64,000 nt of DNA, from the NCBI GenBank assembly GCA_964621605.1, contig CAZUMJ010000008.1:1-64000 (forward strand), in the 5' to 3' direction. The stretch is from CAZUMJ01 sp964621605 (lineage in GTDB: Bacteria; Actinomycetota; Acidimicrobiia; Acidimicrobiales; Iamiaceae). Shown here one piece after another: positions 51,439 to 60,045 of the stretch. The translations under genes were made by a program, and so were the position numbers. How positions within the stretch are numbered: position 1 is the stretch's first letter; every line of letters starts with the position of its first letter. Under the pieces are notes generated by a model. It had not been told where the DNA came from and did not search any database. It saw nothing but the letters and a program-made list of their open reading frames with translations.

Positions 51439-52251
51439 TCAACCCTGACCGAGGATCTTCAGACCCGGGTGGTGACGGCGCGTCGGCGCGAGATCGACGT
51501 CGATGCGTGCAGCGAGCGCGGCGTACGCCTGTGCGATCTCGCCGTCGGGATCGGTCACGACGATCGGGCGTCCCGTATCGGCGCCCTCCCGAACGGCAGG
51601 CACCAACGGCAGCTGTGCCAACAGCGGGACGTCGAGCGCCGCAGCCAGGTCGGCACCACCACCCGAGCCGAACAGCTCGTAGCGCGTGCCGTCATCGCCG
51701 GTGAACCACGACATGTTCTCGATGACGCCCTTCAGGTCGAGGTCGAGTTTGCGCGCCATGAACGCCGCGCGCTGTGCGACCCGACGGGCAGCGGGCTGCG
51801 GCGTGGTGACGACATACAGCTCGGACCCGGGAAGGAACTGCGCAAGCGACAACGACACGTCACCCGTGCCGGGCGGGAGGTCGATCAGCACGAAGGCGGG
51901 ATCTCCCCATTCGACGTCGGTGAGGAACTGCTCCAACGCCTTGTGGAGCATCGGCCCGCGCCACACGACAGGATCGTCGTCGCGGGCGAAGAACCCCATG
52001 GAGATGCAACGGATCCCATGCAACTCGGGTGGGATGAGACGCTCGTCGACCAGCGTCGGGGTCTCGGTCACCCCGAGCATGCGCGGGATCGAGAATCCCC
52101 AGACATCGGCATCCACGAGCGCCACCGGGTGCCCGCGTTGCGCGAGCGCGACCGCCAAGTTCGTCGTCGTCGTGGACTTGCCGACACCGCCCTTGCCGGA
52201 TGCGATGAGCAGCACACGTGCGTTGCTGGAGGAGCTGGCGAAGGGGATCAT
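51439..52251 (-). CDS. Mrp/ApbC-family Fe-S cluster carrier ATPase lacking the N-terminal DUF59 domain
   Basis: A 270-residue P-loop protein starting MIPFASSSSNARVLLIASGK, with Walker A SGKGGVGKSTTTTNLA, the switch VDADVWGFSIPRMLG and VLIDLPPGTGDVSLSLAQF. Full-length relatives in actinobacteria have about 100 residues of DUF59 before the IPFA segment; here the sequence upstream is taken by the divergent lipoprotein gene. The paired cysteines near the C-terminus of bacterial Mrp proteins are not visible, so cluster carriage is doubtful. ATG at 52251, without a clear ribosome-binding site. Confidence 0.88.
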   Translation of the reverse strand: MIPFASSSSNARVLLIASGKGGVGKSTTTTNLAVALAQRGHPVALVDADVWGFSIPRMLGVTETPTLVDERLIPPELHGIRCISMGFFARDDDPVVWRGPMLHKALEQFLTDVEWGDPAFVLIDLPPGTGDVSLSLAQFLPGSELYVVTTPQPAARRVAQRAAFMARKLDLDLKGVIENMSWFTGDDGTRYELFGSGGGADLAAALDVPLLAQLPLVPAVREGADTGRPIVVTDPDGEIAQAYAALAARIDVDLAPTRRHHPGLKILGQG

Positions 52252-52335
52252 CACGTCTCGAAGGGTTGCGCGGCGATGCACGACGGTATCCCGCACCTGC
52301 CAAGTCGCGGAATGCTGCTCCGCACACCTCGCCGG

Positions 52336-52341
52336 TAACCT
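52336..52341 (+). promoter_or_regulatory. Leaderless -10 box of lipoprotein 1
   Basis: TAACCT, 6 bases before the ATG at 52348. Confidence 0.5.
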
Positions 52342-52347
52342 CTGACG

Positions 52348-52833
52348 ATGTTCACGCCACGCAGGAGCCTGGTCGCACTCGTTCTGGTGACGGCGCTCGC
52401 CCTCGGAGGTGCCGCCTGTACGTCGTCGTCGAAGTCGACCGACAAGAAGGTGGGCTCGTCGACCACTTCGCCGGCACCGACGGTCGCGGACACCCACGAC
52501 AGCGCAGACGTCGACGCTGGTGGGGGGACCGACAGGAACAGCACCTTCTGCCGCGAAGCCCGCAAGCTCGACGAAGACGTCGCAGACGACAGCATCGACC
52601 CGACCAATGCCGACGCGTTCAAGGCATCGATGGCAACGCAGGTGGCGAAGCTCCGCGACCTGGCCAAGAAGGCTCCCAAGGACATCCAGGCCGACATGAC
52701 ACAGGTGCTCGACGCGTGGGACAAGTACGTCCACCAAGACGACTCCGGGGCGATCGACGGAGCGGCGATCACCGACGCGAACGCCCGCGTGGCCGCCTAC
52801 CTCAAGGATCACTGCGGGATCGGCACCAGCTGA
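52348..52833 (+). CDS. Lipoprotein 1 of a tandem family
   Basis: A 161-residue lipoprotein with signal peptide and lipobox LGGAAC, then a Ser/Thr/Lys linker. The domain has NSTFCREARKLDEDVADDSI, helices KASMATQVAKLRDLAKKAPK and TQVLDAWDKYV, and ends with LKDHCGIGTS. The same frame FC-x2-ARKLDED ... LDAWDK ... CGI occurs in the next gene. Two conserved cysteines may form a disulfide. Function unknown. Confidence 0.87.
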   Translation: MFTPRRSLVALVLVTALALGGAACTSSSKSTDKKVGSSTTSPAPTVADTHDSADVDAGGGTDRNSTFCREARKLDEDVADDSIDPTNADAFKASMATQVAKLRDLAKKAPKDIQADMTQVLDAWDKYVHQDDSGAIDGAAITDANARVAAYLKDHCGIGTS

Positions 52834-52901
52834 GCAAGGTCGCCGGCATCCGAGAAGGGCGCCAGGCACCTCACCCGACGTACCTGACCCTGCTCTGGCA
52901 G

Positions 52902-52907
52902 TAGTCT
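52902..52907 (+). promoter_or_regulatory. Leaderless -10 box of lipoprotein 2
   Basis: TAGTCT, 6 bases before the ATG at 52914. Confidence 0.5.
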
Positions 52908-52913
52908 CGCCAG

Positions 52914-53507
52914 ATGATCAAAACACGCAGTTCTCTCGTGGCAGCCGCCATGGTCTCGCTGTTGCTCCTCGGCGGAACCGCCTGCTCCTCGTCGAGCAAG
53001 TCAGCCGACAAGAAGGCCGACTCCGCGGCAACCTCAGACACGGGCGGGAAGTCGTCCGACTCGTCGGACACCCACGACAGCTCGGACTCGTCGGACACCC
53101 ACGACAGCTCGGACTCGTCGGACAGCTCCGACACGTCGGACAGCTCCGACACGTCGGACAGCTCCGACTCATCGGACACGCACGACAGTGGAACGGGCGG
53201 TGCCCACAGCAACAGCAGCTTCTGCCAGAAGGCCCGCAAGCTCGACGAAGACAGCACGATGGACAGCGTCGACCCCACCGACTCAGCTGCGATGCAGGAC
53301 GCGCTCGGCGACCTGATCGAGAAGCTGAAGGACCTCGCGAGCGGAGCGCCCAGCGAGATCCGCGACGACATGAAGGTCGTGCTCGACGCGTGGGACAAGG
53401 AGATCAACGAGGGCGACAGCGGCGCCTCCGAGACCCCCGAGGTCAAGGCCGCGAGCGACCGCGTCGAGAAGTACCTCGATGAGGAGTGCGGCATCAGCGA
53501 CAGCTAG
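52914..53507 (+). CDS. Lipoprotein 2 of a tandem family, with Asp/Ser-rich linker
   Basis: A 197-residue lipoprotein, lipobox LGGTAC. A linker of about 50 residues is built from SSDSSDT and HDSSDSS units and is strongly acidic. The domain matches lipoprotein 1: NSSFCQKARKLDEDSTMDSV, ALGDLIEKLKDLASGAPSEI, VVLDAWDKEI and EECGIS. The repetitive linker probably spans the cell wall or binds cations; it is the part that differs most between the copies. Confidence 0.88.
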   Translation: MIKTRSSLVAAAMVSLLLLGGTACSSSSKSADKKADSAATSDTGGKSSDSSDTHDSSDSSDTHDSSDSSDSSDTSDSSDTSDSSDSSDTHDSGTGGAHSNSSFCQKARKLDEDSTMDSVDPTDSAAMQDALGDLIEKLKDLASGAPSEIRDDMKVVLDAWDKEINEGDSGASETPEVKAASDRVEKYLDEECGISDS

Positions 53508-53551
53508 TCCGTCACTCCCGGTTCCATCCATCGGAACCTCGAACGACCACA

Positions 53552-53580
53552 CGGAGGGCCGGCACTGCGCCGGCCCTCCG
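53552..53580. terminator. Terminator hairpin after lipoprotein 2
   Basis: CGGAGGGCCGGC and GCCGGCCCTCCG form a 12-bp stem with a 5-base loop, 44 bases after the stop codon. Confidence 0.75.
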
Positions 53581-53666
53581 GCGCGTGCGAGCGTCGTCGG
53601 ATCGGCCATTGAACCACTCGCGGACCGCGCGTGACCACGGGCGCCAGGCACGGCCCGGTCGTCCCC

Positions 53667-53672
53667 TACGCT
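53667..53672 (+). promoter_or_regulatory. Leaderless -10 box of lipoprotein 3
   Basis: TACGCT, 7 bases before the GTG at 53680. Confidence 0.5.
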
Positions 53673-53679
53673 CGAACGC

Positions 53680-54162
53680 GTGCGCCTCTCACGACACCAC
53701 AGCGCACTCATCGCGTGTTGTGCGGTGAGCGCCCTGCTCCCCCTCACGGGCTGCAGCAGTAGCGGCAAGACGAACGTCACGTCCTTCTGCCAGCACTACC
53801 GGGCCGCCGCCGAAGCCGGCGCGACCCTCACCGCCGTCGACACCGTGTCGCTCGACGAGTTCAAGGCTCGCATCACCACGGTTGCACGCGAGGCAGACGC
53901 CGCGGCAGCCGCCGCTCCCGACGAGGTGCGCGACGCCACCAAGCATCTCGCAAAGGCGACCGACACCCTGCGCACGGCCGGTGAGGCAGCGGCCGACCGC
54001 AGCGCCCTCGAAGCGGCCGTGCACGCCTATGCGGCCGACGTGTCCGCCCGACGCGCCGAGGCGGATCAGCTCACCACCTGGGCGCGCCAGCACTGTGGCC
54101 TGACGACAGTCGCGTCACCGACCACCACGATCGCCGGCGCCCCCACGCCGAGCGCCCCCTGA
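53680..54162 (+). CDS. Lipoprotein 3, divergent member of the tandem family
   Basis: A 160-residue lipoprotein, lipobox PLTGC. The domain keeps the pattern: VTSFCQHYRAAAEAGATLTA, helices in between and RQHCGLTT near the end, but the middle is alanine-rich and lacks LDAWDK. The spacing of the two cysteines and the order of helices suggest the same fold. GTG start. It lies 21 bases upstream of the cysteine desulfurase gene and may be co-transcribed with it. Confidence 0.82.
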   Translation: MRLSRHHSALIACCAVSALLPLTGCSSSGKTNVTSFCQHYRAAAEAGATLTAVDTVSLDEFKARITTVAREADAAAAAAPDEVRDATKHLAKATDTLRTAGEAAADRSALEAAVHAYAADVSARRAEADQLTTWARQHCGLTTVASPTTTIAGAPTPSAP

Positions 54163-54183
54163 ACGCGACGAACGGTCCGACCT

Positions 54184-55299
54184 GTGCCCCGCCACTACCT
54201 CGACCACGCCTCCGCGTCGCCGCCGCGCCCGAGTGCCATCACCGCCAGCGCGGCCGCGCTCCACGACCTCGTCGGCGACCCGGGGCGGCTCCATGCAGAG
54301 GGCATGACAACCCGCGCCCACCTCGAACACGCCCGCGAGCAGGTCGCCACCCTCCTCGGGGCGAAGCCGCGCGAGGTCGTGCTCACGAGCGGGGCAACCG
54401 AAGCCATCGCCGCCGTCTGCTGGGGGGCCGCACACCGAGGTGGGGGTCATCAGGTGTTGACGGCGGTCGAGCACTCCGCGGTGCGCCAAGCCGCAGACCG
54501 TCACGGTCCGGTCACGGTCGTCGGGGTGGACGGCCTCGGTCGGGTGGACCCCGACCGGCTCCTGGCCGCGGTCACCGACGAGACCTCGATCGTGCACGTG
54601 CAGTGGGCGAACCACGAGGTCGGCACGCGCCAGCCCGTGGAAGCGGTTGTCGCTGCGTGTCGGGCACGCAAGGTCCTCGTCCACGTCGACGCGGCGCAGG
54701 GGGTCGGTCGTGACCCGATCGACTTCGCGTCCCTCGATGCCGACCTGCTCTCGTTCAGCGGCCCGAAGTTCGGTGCCCCGTGGGGCACGGGCGGGCTCCT
54801 CGTCCGCCGCGGCGTCCGCCTCGATCCGCTGCTCGTCGGGGGAGACCAGGAGCGTGCGCGAAGAGCGGGCCTCGAGAACGTCGCCGGCCACATCGGCCTC
54901 GGCGCCGCTGCTGCGGAGCTCTCACACGGGGCCCTCACCCCAGAACGAGCGGCGTGTCTCGACCTGACCGACCGGCTCATCGCCGGGCTCTCGCTGCTCG
55001 ACGGCGTCACCGTCTACGGCGACCCAGACCACCGCGCCCCGCACCTGGTGTGCGTCGGCATCAGCGGCATCGAACCGCAGGCGGTCCTGCTCGGCCTCGA
55101 TGCGGCCGGCATCGCCGCTCACTCGGGCAGCGCCTGCGCCACCGAGTCGCTCGAGCCGTCGCCGGTCCTCGAGGCGATGGGCGTGGATGCACACCGCTCG
55201 CTGCGGCTGTCGGTCGGCTGGTCGAGCACACAGGACGACGTGGATGCGGTGCTCGCGACGCTGCCGGACGTCATGGGCCGGCTCCGCGCCCTCGCCTGA
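54184..55299 (+). CDS. Cysteine desulfurase (NifS/IscS-type class V aminotransferase)
   Basis: A 371-residue PLP enzyme removing sulfur from cysteine for Fe-S clusters or tRNA thiolation. It begins YLDHASASPPRPS; then EVVLTSGATEAIAAVCWGAA, ANHEVGTRQPVEAVVAACR, HVDAAQGVGR and the PLP lysine in LLSFSGPKFGAPWGTGGLLV. The catalytic cysteine is in HSGSACATESLEPSPVLEAM. Its length is slightly short of IscS. In other actinobacteria the gene often precedes mnmA, which is not here. GTG start. Convergent with the ccm operon, 12 bases between stop codons. Confidence 0.92.
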   Translation: MPRHYLDHASASPPRPSAITASAAALHDLVGDPGRLHAEGMTTRAHLEHAREQVATLLGAKPREVVLTSGATEAIAAVCWGAAHRGGGHQVLTAVEHSAVRQAADRHGPVTVVGVDGLGRVDPDRLLAAVTDETSIVHVQWANHEVGTRQPVEAVVAACRARKVLVHVDAAQGVGRDPIDFASLDADLLSFSGPKFGAPWGTGGLLVRRGVRLDPLLVGGDQERARRAGLENVAGHIGLGAAAAELSHGALTPERAACLDLTDRLIAGLSLLDGVTVYGDPDHRAPHLVCVGISGIEPQAVLLGLDAAGIAAHSGSACATESLEPSPVLEAMGVDAHRSLRLSVGWSSTQDDVDAVLATLPDVMGRLRALA

Positions 55300-55311
55300 G
55301 CAGCGACGCTG

Positions 55312-56223
55312 TCAGCTCGTCGGGACCGCCGTGGGCGGCGGCGAGGGTGAGACCGATGTCGTGGACGGCGAGGACGCCGATGGAGCTGTCGTGGTCGGCG
55401 AGGGCGCCGCAGAGGCGCTCAACTGCGGGCGCAGCAACTGGCCCACCAACTGGCTCATCGGGTTGGAGGCAGGCAGGTCGAGCGCGTCGAACGCGGCAAG
55501 CTCCTGGCGAGCACCGGCAACGTCACCCTGCCAGAGCTTCGTGATCGCCGAGAAGACGATGGCATCCGGATAGGCGGGTTCCGCCTTGCGGGCATCGTCG
55601 AGGTCTTCTGTCGCACGAGTGACAAGGCTCGCCACGTTCTCGGTGGGCAGCAGCCCGTCGAGGCGGCGGGCCATGAGGGCCGCCGTCCAACCGCGGTACG
55701 CGTGTGCGACTGGATTTCCAGGCGCGGACTGCAAGACCTTGTCGTAGCAGCGCAGCGCGTCGACGCCCTTCGTGGGGAGGTCCTGCTCGGAACGCAGCGC
55801 TGCCTCGGTCAATGCGATGCACGCCTGTGCTTGCGTTGCCGCCGTCTGCGGAATGGCACCCGCTCCGCTGGCCGACTCTCCGGGCTTGCGCGTGCCAGAC
55901 GTCTGCGCGACGAGCACGCCCGCGAGCGCGGCGAATGCCACCACGGCGAGCACGACGGCGACGCGGCGCCCCACGCCACGACGCGGCGCCTCCGCATGAC
56001 CCGCGACACTGGTGGCCTGTCGCTCGTCATCGAGCGCACGCAGGACAGCGGCGGCCCGCGCGGTGTAGTCGTCGCGCAAGGCCCGGTGGTCGGTGTCGTC
56101 GAGGTCGCCGGCGTCGTGCTCGCGGTCGAGGTCATCCAAGCTGGCGAGCAGGAAGTCGCGCTGTTCCTCGAGCTCCGCGCGCTCGTCACGTTCGGTCTGG
56201 CTCTCGCCCGGCGAGTCGCTCAC
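55312..56223 (-). CDS. CcmI-like cytochrome c biogenesis protein, last gene of the ccm operon
   Basis: A 303-residue protein from the GTG at 56223, overlapping the ccmH stop. A cytoplasmic charged helix (ELEEQRDFLLASLDDLDREH) typical of the CcmI N-terminus is followed by a transmembrane helix (VAVVLAVVAFAALAGVLVAQ) and an outer domain with tetratricopeptide-like helices (CYDKVLQSAPGNPVAHAYRG, LDDARKAEPAYPDAIVFSAI, AARQEL-like VAGARQELAAF). The C-terminus is Ser/Thr/Pro-rich. CcmI delivers apocytochrome c to the haem ligase. Confidence 0.82.
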   Translation of the reverse strand: MSDSPGESQTERDERAELEEQRDFLLASLDDLDREHDAGDLDDTDHRALRDDYTARAAAVLRALDDERQATSVAGHAEAPRRGVGRRVAVVLAVVAFAALAGVLVAQTSGTRKPGESASGAGAIPQTAATQAQACIALTEAALRSEQDLPTKGVDALRCYDKVLQSAPGNPVAHAYRGWTAALMARRLDGLLPTENVASLVTRATEDLDDARKAEPAYPDAIVFSAITKLWQGDVAGARQELAAFDALDLPASNPMSQLVGQLLRPQLSASAAPSPTTTAPSASSPSTTSVSPSPPPTAVPTS

Positions 56224-56693
56224 GATTGGTCTCCCCGGCGGGCGCGTTCGACGAGCGAGCGATCCTCGTCGTCGAGCTCGGCCACACCCACCCGTCGCCA
56301 TCGCCAGAAGGCAAGCCCCAGGAGGGCGGCCGCGAGCGAGATGCCGACAACAGGCAAAATCCAGACGACCGAGTCGACACCGGAGCGCTGCGGGTTGAGC
56401 AGCAGGCGGTTTCCGTAGGAACGGGCGAAGAAGTCTCGGATCTCGTCGGGTGATTCGCCCGCCTCGAGGCGCCGCTGGATCTCCTTGCGCCCGGCCACCG
56501 CGGTTGGCGCGTTCGACGTCGCCATCGACTCGTCCGCGCACTGCGGGCACTTCAAGGTAAGCGCCACGTCATGCACCCGATCGAGGATCGTCTCGTCGTG
56601 GCGCGGCCTGCTGCCCACGACGAGGGCCACCGCGACGACAACGACCAGCACCAACCACGACACCGCCAACAGCCGAGACCGGGTGCCGCTCAC
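56220..56693 (-). CDS. ccmH: Cytochrome c maturation protein CcmH
   Basis: A 157-residue thiol-redox protein with an N-terminal signal anchor (LLAVSWLVLVVVVAVALVVG), the apocytochrome-reducing motif LKCPQCADESMATSNAP (L-x-C-x-x-C) and a C-terminal transmembrane helix. GTG start at 56693 overlapping the ccmG stop; overlap GTGA also with ccmI. Confidence 0.95.
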   Translation of the reverse strand: MSGTRSRLLAVSWLVLVVVVAVALVVGSRPRHDETILDRVHDVALTLKCPQCADESMATSNAPTAVAGRKEIQRRLEAGESPDEIRDFFARSYGNRLLLNPQRSGVDSVVWILPVVGISLAAALLGLAFWRWRRVGVAELDDEDRSLVERARRGDQS

Positions 56694-57283
56694 GAGGTCG
56701 CGCCCTGCTTGGCCATCTGCTCGACCCGCGCGATCGCACCGTCGAGCATCGCGACGGTGACCGGCTGGATCGACTTCCACACCACGACCCCAGATGGCGT
56801 GACGAGGTACGTCTCGGGCACCTTCGCGACCCCCCACTTGAGCCCCAAGGTGTCGGTGTCAGTCACCACCACCGGCCAGGACGCCCCGCCGTGCTCATCG
56901 AGGAAGCGACTGGCGTTGGTCGTCGTGTCCTGGAAGAGGACGTTCACGAGCAGGGCATCTCCCTTGGCGGCGTGGGCGGTTGCCCACCGACGCAGCTCAG
57001 GCGCTTCCTGCTGGCACGGCACGCACCAGGAGGCGAAGAAGTTCACCACGATCCACTTGCCCTGATTGGCGGCGAGGTCGAAGTCGGCGCCGTCCAGGGT
57101 GCGCCCCGAGAGCGCCGGCGCGGCCTTTCCCAGCAACGGGCTGTCGGCGGTGTCGGTGGTGCGCTTCGACACGGCGAGCAGGGCCACCAAACCGACCACC
57201 ACGACCGCGACGGCGACGCTCGCCCACCGCGCCACCTTCGGTCGACGCCGCACGGTCGGAGCCACCGCGCCACCCACGGTCAA
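56690..57283 (-). CDS. ccmG: Thioredoxin-like CcmG/TlpA (DsbE)
   Basis: A 197-residue membrane-anchored thiol-disulfide protein. After one transmembrane helix comes a thioredoxin fold with active site NFFASWCVPCQQEAPELRRW and the cis-proline region WGVAKVPETYLVTPSGVVV. It keeps the CcmH cysteines reduced. The start is TTG, accepted because it overlaps the ccmF stop as TTGA. Confidence 0.94.
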   Translation of the reverse strand: MTVGGAVAPTVRRRPKVARWASVAVAVVVVGLVALLAVSKRTTDTADSPLLGKAAPALSGRTLDGADFDLAANQGKWIVVNFFASWCVPCQQEAPELRRWATAHAAKGDALLVNVLFQDTTTNASRFLDEHGGASWPVVVTDTDTLGLKWGVAKVPETYLVTPSGVVVWKSIQPVTVAMLDGAIARVEQMAKQGATS

Positions 57284-59334
57284 GCTCCTCCGCCGATGGG
57301 CGCAGCGACGGGTTCATCGGCCGGCGGACCCTCGTCTGCCGCCGACGCATCTCCCCCAGCCTGCCTACCCGCCAACCCCTGCTCGGCGCCGTCGTGGTAT
57401 GCGGGTGCTGACACGGGTTCGGTCGGGCGACGACGCCGCCGACCCGGGAACGCAGACAGGATCGCTCCCACGAAGACGATGCCCCCACCGACCCACAACC
57501 ACCCCACGAGCGGCTCCACGATGAAGTGCAGCGTCACCGCCCCGGTTGCGGAGTCGGCCGGGTCGAGCAGGGTGAGGTACACGTCGTCACGCCACGTCGT
57601 CCGCACCGACGGCGTGCCGACGACCTGCGACGCGTTGGGGAACTGACGCAGCGACGGCGCGTACACCTGCCCGCCGTCGACGCGCACCCGTGCCACCGTC
57701 GAGGTTGCCGCCTCGCCGTTGATCGTGTGGCTGTCGAGGTAGGTGATGGTGTGCCCCGCCATGTGCGCCGACTGTCCCGGCGTGAGGCGCGCCTCCATCT
57801 GATGCGAGTACGACGAGCTGGCGGTGAACGCAACGGCCATCACGACGATGCCGAGGTGCACCACCATGCCCCCGTTCGTGCGGCCGAGCAGCCCCCGCAG
57901 ACCTTGGCGGCGGGTCGCGAGCACGAGCTGCCGCGCGGCGGACCCCGCCGCGAACCCGGCGAGACCGAACGCCAGCAGCGGGAACAGGCCCCGGGCACCG
58001 ACCGCAACCGCCAACACGATCGCCCCAGCCCCCGCCCACGCCGACCAGATCAGGCGGCGCTGCAGCGTGTCGGCCGTCGTCTTCCGCCACGGCAGCACCG
58101 GCGCGATCGCCATCAGGAACAGCAACGCGATCGCGATCGGGCCGGTCATGCGGTTGAAGTACGGGCTGCCGACCGAGATGCGATCGCCGCGCAACGCCTC
58201 GATGATCAACGGGAAGACCGTGCCGAGCAGCACCACGAACGCGAACGCCGCGAACAAGAGGTTGTTCGCGAGGAACGCGCCCTCGCGCGACAGCGGCGAG
58301 TCGATGCGTCCGGGCGCCCGGAGCCGGTCACCGCGCCAGAAGATGAGCCCGATGCTGACCGCGACCACCAGCCCGAAGAAGCTGAGGAGGATCGGCCCGA
58401 TGGTGCTGTCGCTGAACGCGTGCACCGAGTCGAGCACGCCGGAGCGGGTCAGGAACGTGCCGAGGATGGTGAGGGAGAACGTCGCGCACAGCAGCGACAG
58501 GTTCCACACCCGCAGCATGCCGCGGCGCTCCTGGACCATGACCGAGTGCAGGTAGGCGGTGCCGGTCAGCCACGGCAGGAAGGAGGCGTTCTCGACGGGG
58601 TCCCACGCCCAGTACCCACCCCAACCGAGCACCTCGTAGCTCCACCACGCACCGAGCACGATGCCGACCGTCAGGAATGCGAACGCGAAGATCGTCCAGC
58701 GCCGCGTCTCGACGAGCCAGCCCTCGCCGAGACGGCCGGTGATCAGCGCGGCCACCGCGAACGCGAACGGCACGGTGAACCCGACGTAGCCGAGGTACAG
58801 CAGCGGCGGGTGGAAGGCCATCAGGGGGTTGTTCTGGAGCAACGGGTTGGGGCCAGGCCCGTCGAACCCGATCGACGGGCTGAAAGGCCGGAACGGGTTG
58901 GCCGCGGTCGCCATCAGCCCGAAGAAGAACAACGCCACCGTGAACATGACGACCATCGCCCACGCGAAGAGGTCGTCGGTCAGGCGTCGACGGAAGCGCA
59001 CCACCACGGCGCACGTGAAGCCCGCGAGGATGAGCGCCCACAGCAGGATCGAACCTTCGAGCGCTCCCCACAACGCGGCGAAGTTGTAGAGCGCCGGCGT
59101 GCGGTGCGACCCGTTCTGCGCCACGTAGCGCACGGTGAAGTCACGGGTGATCAGCGCCCGCTCCATCACCGCAAAGGCGGCGACCGCAGCGAAGAGCAAC
59201 GTCCCCGCGAAGACCGGCGCCGTGCGCAGCAGGTCCTTGCGGCCGGCGACGAGGCCGTACACGAGCACCGCGACGGCACATGCTGCGGTCGCGACACCCA
59301 GATCGACGGCGAGCGTGCCAAGGGTGAGGTTCAT
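57280..59334 (-). CDS. ccmF: Haem lyase CcmF
   Basis: A 684-residue polytopic protein, the core of System I haem attachment. The WWD motif appears as GWGGYWAWDPVENASFLPWL, with flanking histidines in GTAYLHSVMVQERRG; FAFVVLLGTVFPLI and WGALEGSILLWALILAG are also typical. Length and about 15 transmembrane helices are normal. ATG 7 bases after the ccmE stop. Confidence 0.97.
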   Translation of the reverse strand: MNLTLGTLAVDLGVATAACAVAVLVYGLVAGRKDLLRTAPVFAGTLLFAAVAAFAVMERALITRDFTVRYVAQNGSHRTPALYNFAALWGALEGSILLWALILAGFTCAVVVRFRRRLTDDLFAWAMVVMFTVALFFFGLMATAANPFRPFSPSIGFDGPGPNPLLQNNPLMAFHPPLLYLGYVGFTVPFAFAVAALITGRLGEGWLVETRRWTIFAFAFLTVGIVLGAWWSYEVLGWGGYWAWDPVENASFLPWLTGTAYLHSVMVQERRGMLRVWNLSLLCATFSLTILGTFLTRSGVLDSVHAFSDSTIGPILLSFFGLVVAVSIGLIFWRGDRLRAPGRIDSPLSREGAFLANNLLFAAFAFVVLLGTVFPLIIEALRGDRISVGSPYFNRMTGPIAIALLFLMAIAPVLPWRKTTADTLQRRLIWSAWAGAGAIVLAVAVGARGLFPLLAFGLAGFAAGSAARQLVLATRRQGLRGLLGRTNGGMVVHLGIVVMAVAFTASSSYSHQMEARLTPGQSAHMAGHTITYLDSHTINGEAATSTVARVRVDGGQVYAPSLRQFPNASQVVGTPSVRTTWRDDVYLTLLDPADSATGAVTLHFIVEPLVGWLWVGGGIVFVGAILSAFPGRRRRRPTEPVSAPAYHDGAEQGLAGRQAGGDASAADEGPPADEPVAAPIGGGA

Positions 59335-59341
59335 CGCTGGC

Positions 59342-59890
59342 TCACGAGCAGGTCGGGTCGACCCGCTCGGGGTGCTTCTCCGAGTAGGTCTCGGTGTGCT
59401 TCACGATGATCTGGTCGGATCGGAAGACGTCGCCGTCCCACTTCCCCACGATCACCACCGGTTCACACGGCTTGAACAGCGCGGGTGGCTCACCACCGCG
59501 GTACTCGACCTTGGCCTTCACACCGTTCGCGACGAGCGCGAAGGTCGCCTCCTGGTCGCCCCCGGCGAGGGCACGGCGGACGGGCTCGCCCGACACCGCA
59601 CCCTGCATGCGAAAGCGGCGCGACCCGAGATCCGCGCGCTGCGCGACGGCCTCGTCCACTCGGTAGAAGTACTCGGTGGCGTTCCCCAATGCCTGCGTGA
59701 TGACCACCCCGGTGACGGCGGCGAGCACGGCGAGCACCCCGACCGCGAGCCACTTGCGGTTTCCTCGCTTCACCCGGGGCACACCGGCGCTGCCGGCGGT
59801 GCGCGGCGTCAGGTCGAACGCCGGCGGCTCCCCGTCGACGTCGAGCTCGTCGAGCTCGACGTCGTCGCGGCCACTGGCATCGCCACTCAC
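59342..59890 (-). CDS. ccmE: Haem chaperone CcmE
   Basis: A 182-residue protein with one transmembrane helix (KWLAVGVLAVLAAVTGVVIT) and an OB-fold outer domain. The haem-binding region reads FRSDQIIVKHTETYSEKHPE, with the histidine that binds haem covalently and the tyrosine three residues later. The GTG at 59890 overlaps the ccmD stop (GTGA); a GTG at 59896 is an alternative. The N-terminus before the helix (about 45 residues) is longer and more acidic than usual. Confidence 0.94.
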   Translation of the reverse strand: MSGDASGRDDVELDELDVDGEPPAFDLTPRTAGSAGVPRVKRGNRKWLAVGVLAVLAAVTGVVITQALGNATEYFYRVDEAVAQRADLGSRRFRMQGAVSGEPVRRALAGGDQEATFALVANGVKAKVEYRGGEPPALFKPCEPVVIVGKWDGDVFRSDQIIVKHTETYSEKHPERVDPTCS

Positions 59891-60045
59891 ATCCACCGCC
59901 GCTGATCTGCCGGAATGGAGCGTGCGAGACGGCGGGCACGCCGAACGGTGCGCACCGCGTACCCGACGAGCACAACGCCTGAGACGCCGTAGCCGGCGAT
60001 GACGTAGGCCCAGAAGTCGCCGGCTTGGTTGGTGACGGCGAGCAT
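59887..60045 (-). CDS. ccmD: Cytochrome c maturation protein CcmD
   Basis: A 52-residue single-pass protein: MLAVTNQAGDFWAYVIAGYG, then VSGVVLVGYAVRTVRRARRL. A helix followed by a basic tail is typical of CcmD, which helps release holo-CcmE from the CcmABC complex. ATG overlaps the ccmC stop by one base and the stop overlaps ccmE. Confidence 0.9.
   Translation of the reverse strand: MLAVTNQAGDFWAYVIAGYGVSGVVLVGYAVRTVRRARRLARSIPADQRRWM

Noticed and set aside
52252..52869. N-terminal extension of the Mrp-type protein
   Set aside because: The extension is the antisense of the lipoprotein 1 gene and shows no DUF59 similarity.
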